A stretch of DNA of 64,000 nucleotides from Phoronis australis. Taxonomy: Eukaryota; Phoronida; Phoronidae. Made by a program: the position numbers and the translations under genes. Shown here piece by piece: positions 62,001 to 64,000 of the stretch. Positions within the stretch are counted from its first letter, which is position 1; each line of letters begins with the position of its first letter. The stretch covers positions 47,119-111,118 of the forward strand of contig NMRA01000672.1 of assembly GCA_002633005.1 (NCBI GenBank), written 5' to 3'. The notes below the pieces were generated by a model, which saw only the letters and a list, made by a program, of their open reading frames with translations, had not been told where the DNA came from and ran no database searches.

Positions 62001-64000
62001 TTTCTACTCTATGCTTACTAGGACGCGAAAAGAAATCGTCCTCCAGATGCGTAAAATTTCATCTCAAAAGATTTTAGTATTTAAAAGGCATCTTAAACAC
62101 AATATCTACAAAAACTGACGGTGATGTATATTTCATTGCATATTAGAACGTGAGATTTGCTTGTCTGTTTTCAACAGTCACGACAGAATAGACTGCGATT
62201 GTTTTATGATTAGACGAAATTTTTGGTAAATTTTTTCGGAATCTTAAAATTTTCCATAGGAAAACAAAAATTGCGAAACTGCTAGCTCTCGAATGAAAAT
62301 TTGCAGAAAAGACAGTATGAACTGCGTAAAAGAATTGCAGGAACAGGCAAGAAGTACATTACAAAAACCTCCCCCATTTGATTTCAACTGCTGAGAGTCG
62401 TCCAAGTTCCAGTCTAGCCCGTTTTAAAGCCTTGGCGTGCTTCTTTGAGTTGCACCACAACTCGCTGTCTAATTAGCTACCAAGATTGAAAGAGTTACTA
62501 AGACCATTCATTAACGAGTGTGCGGAGAACGGAAACCCATTGCTTCTATTTTGTCATTTTTGTGGTATGATATTTGGTTGAAATTATTCTCACTTATCTT
62601 TTTATGAGGAGTTCGTATTCAGAAGCCCAGCAGTTGGAATAATACATATATGATTATGAGAGAAAATAAAAACTAACTGCACGTTACGGCTTGCAACTAT
62701 AACATCAGACAAAAAATAATCAATCTATTGAGATGTGGCAGGGCAGACACAACTAAATTAATGTATTTTGCACAGCGCGAGGGCAGCTCAGCCATTAAGA
62801 GGTGATCAGTATGACAAATCTTCGTAAATTCAACGACTCTGGAGTGTACATATTGTGCAGTTAGATATTGAACAATAGTTTTCTGAATAGTTTTGCAAAA
62901 TGGGAGTTTTGCAATGTGTTTGGTAGCGGCTATTGGTCTGGTGTGTCTGTGGAATGAGTATAATTTTGCTCCCGGCCCCGATTCGTTTTCTTGCGTAACA
63001 TACAGAATTTCGGCTAATTCAAGTTTAAGAGTCTTATTCGCCAAACTCTCATTTGGCGGCCAGCCAGAGAAGACTTTGACAAGTATCCCGATTCTTTCCG
63101 AGGTTTCTCAGTCACCGCTTATAAACCGATGGCCGTTTCCCTTTTATTTGATCATTGCAGCGACATCTATCGAGGTTCTCGTAAGTTCTCGTTCTTTATC
63201 GTGAAATTCCAATGGCGGAAGTAGGTTCTGGTCGAACCTGACTAGAAAGTATTCTTTAATTATGCATTGATCTCGAGGTGCTTTGGCCTGCCTAACAAGA
63301 TGATGCAACCTGAAGATGCCCGATTTTTGAAAAGGTTTGGTGATTGTGATTTTAAGACCCTTCAATACCAGGACGATCTATTCATTCATGATTCAGTCGT
63401 CACCATCACTGTCCTGTCAGTGTCACTCGTCGGAAACTGGTCGGATATTTGGTCCCTGCGAATTGGTTTCATCTAGGCCTACTAAATAACGCGCCCGTTA
63501 TTCAGTGGTTGCCGGGTTCGCTAACCGAGGGACAACTGCCGATCACTCTATAAGTCTAATTATCACTCAGTCTGTCACTCATCAGCCATCAAGCCAGGCA
63601 GTAGACGACGGTACTACTGGTTAAGTTAGGCAACACCTAGCCCCTCGGTTGGCCTGTTTGGGCTACAATACATCTCATCGCTTTCTGTATGAATTTCGTC
63701 CCGTGTATTTTAAACGAGTGGTAGGCCAAATCCATTCACCGATAAGAGCTTTTACCTGGTCAAAAATACATTCTACACTCAAAACTATACTGGGGAACCC
63801 AATGTTCGTCCGCCTAAGCATAAAACCGACTTGCTGTTGTACTCACCGAATTATTCCACTTCAAAGTTATGATCTGAATAGGATTCGATTTAACTCTCAC
63901 AGATATACCGCATTCATCGATTCGGAAGTTTTCTTTAATTTGTGCCGAGTTATTTCAAATGTGCACTGCCTTCGGCAGCCATTTTATTGTGACACCTAAG

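Larger units (their letters stand above)
57278..64000. other. Distal 5' flank, no recognised gene
   Basis: No exon, RNA gene or named element could be supported. One minus-strand frame at 58512-58880 has protein-like composition and is listed separately. Frames at 62893-63204 and 63649-63999 (plus) are not recognised. The locally CpG-richer stretch 61600-61820 could be regulatory, but nothing specific is visible. Confidence 0.5.

Noticed and set aside
1-64000. CRISPR array, operon, prophage or bacterial defence genes
   Set aside because: The window is intron-rich metazoan DNA; no spaced direct-repeat arrays or prokaryotic gene layout are present.

Overview
This window is metazoan nuclear DNA. 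It holds the 5' part of one large, intron-rich gene on the minus strand, plus about 13.9 kb of upstream flank. Thirty coding exons (50104 down to 26) can be joined through GT-AG sites into one open frame of 5,839 nt, about 1,946 residues, which runs off the left edge. The predicted protein has a signal peptide, a von Willebrand factor A (VWA) domain with a DITGS metal-site motif, a linker region and sixteen I-set immunoglobulin (Ig) domains. That order is the N-terminal half of a hemicentin (HMCN1/2, fibulin-6 family), a very large secreted basement-membrane protein. Any further Ig repeats and the usual hemicentin C-terminal modules (thrombospondin type 1, G2F/nidogen, EGF) would lie beyond base 1 and are not seen.

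Layout, read with the gene from right to left: 57278-64000 is flank without a recognisable gene; 53333-57277 is a near-identical ~2 kb tandem pair split by a single N; 50105-53332 is proximal flank with weak promoter-like motifs; 49807-50104 is exon 1 (signal peptide and start of VWA). Intron 1 (30245-49806, 19.6 kb) is full of hairpin MITE-like elements and small repeats. Exons 2-3 (29139-30244) finish the VWA core. Intron 3 (21979-29138) holds a second near-identical tandem pair split by a single N, one copy carrying the 3' end of a non-LTR retrotransposon. Exons 4-6 (18235-21978) encode the VWA-to-Ig linker, and exons 7-30 (26-17663) the sixteen Ig domains.

The species cannot be fixed from sequence alone. 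The N-terminal region is close to vertebrate hemicentin as I know it. The genome looks AT-rich, repeat-dense and probably very heterozygous, which suggests a marine invertebrate, perhaps a deuterostome such as an echinoderm, hemichordate or amphioxus; this is inference.

I found no new multigene system. The observations most worth a second look are: (1) two tandem duplications, each split exactly by a single N, which look like unmerged haplotypes; (2) a decayed copy of exon 5 in intron 4 and a possible Ig-exon relic in intron 12; (3) the exon architecture, in which all inter-domain introns are phase 1 while introns inside Ig domains have mixed phases; and (4) several hairpin or terminal-inverted-repeat element families. 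All boundaries and similarities were judged by eye.
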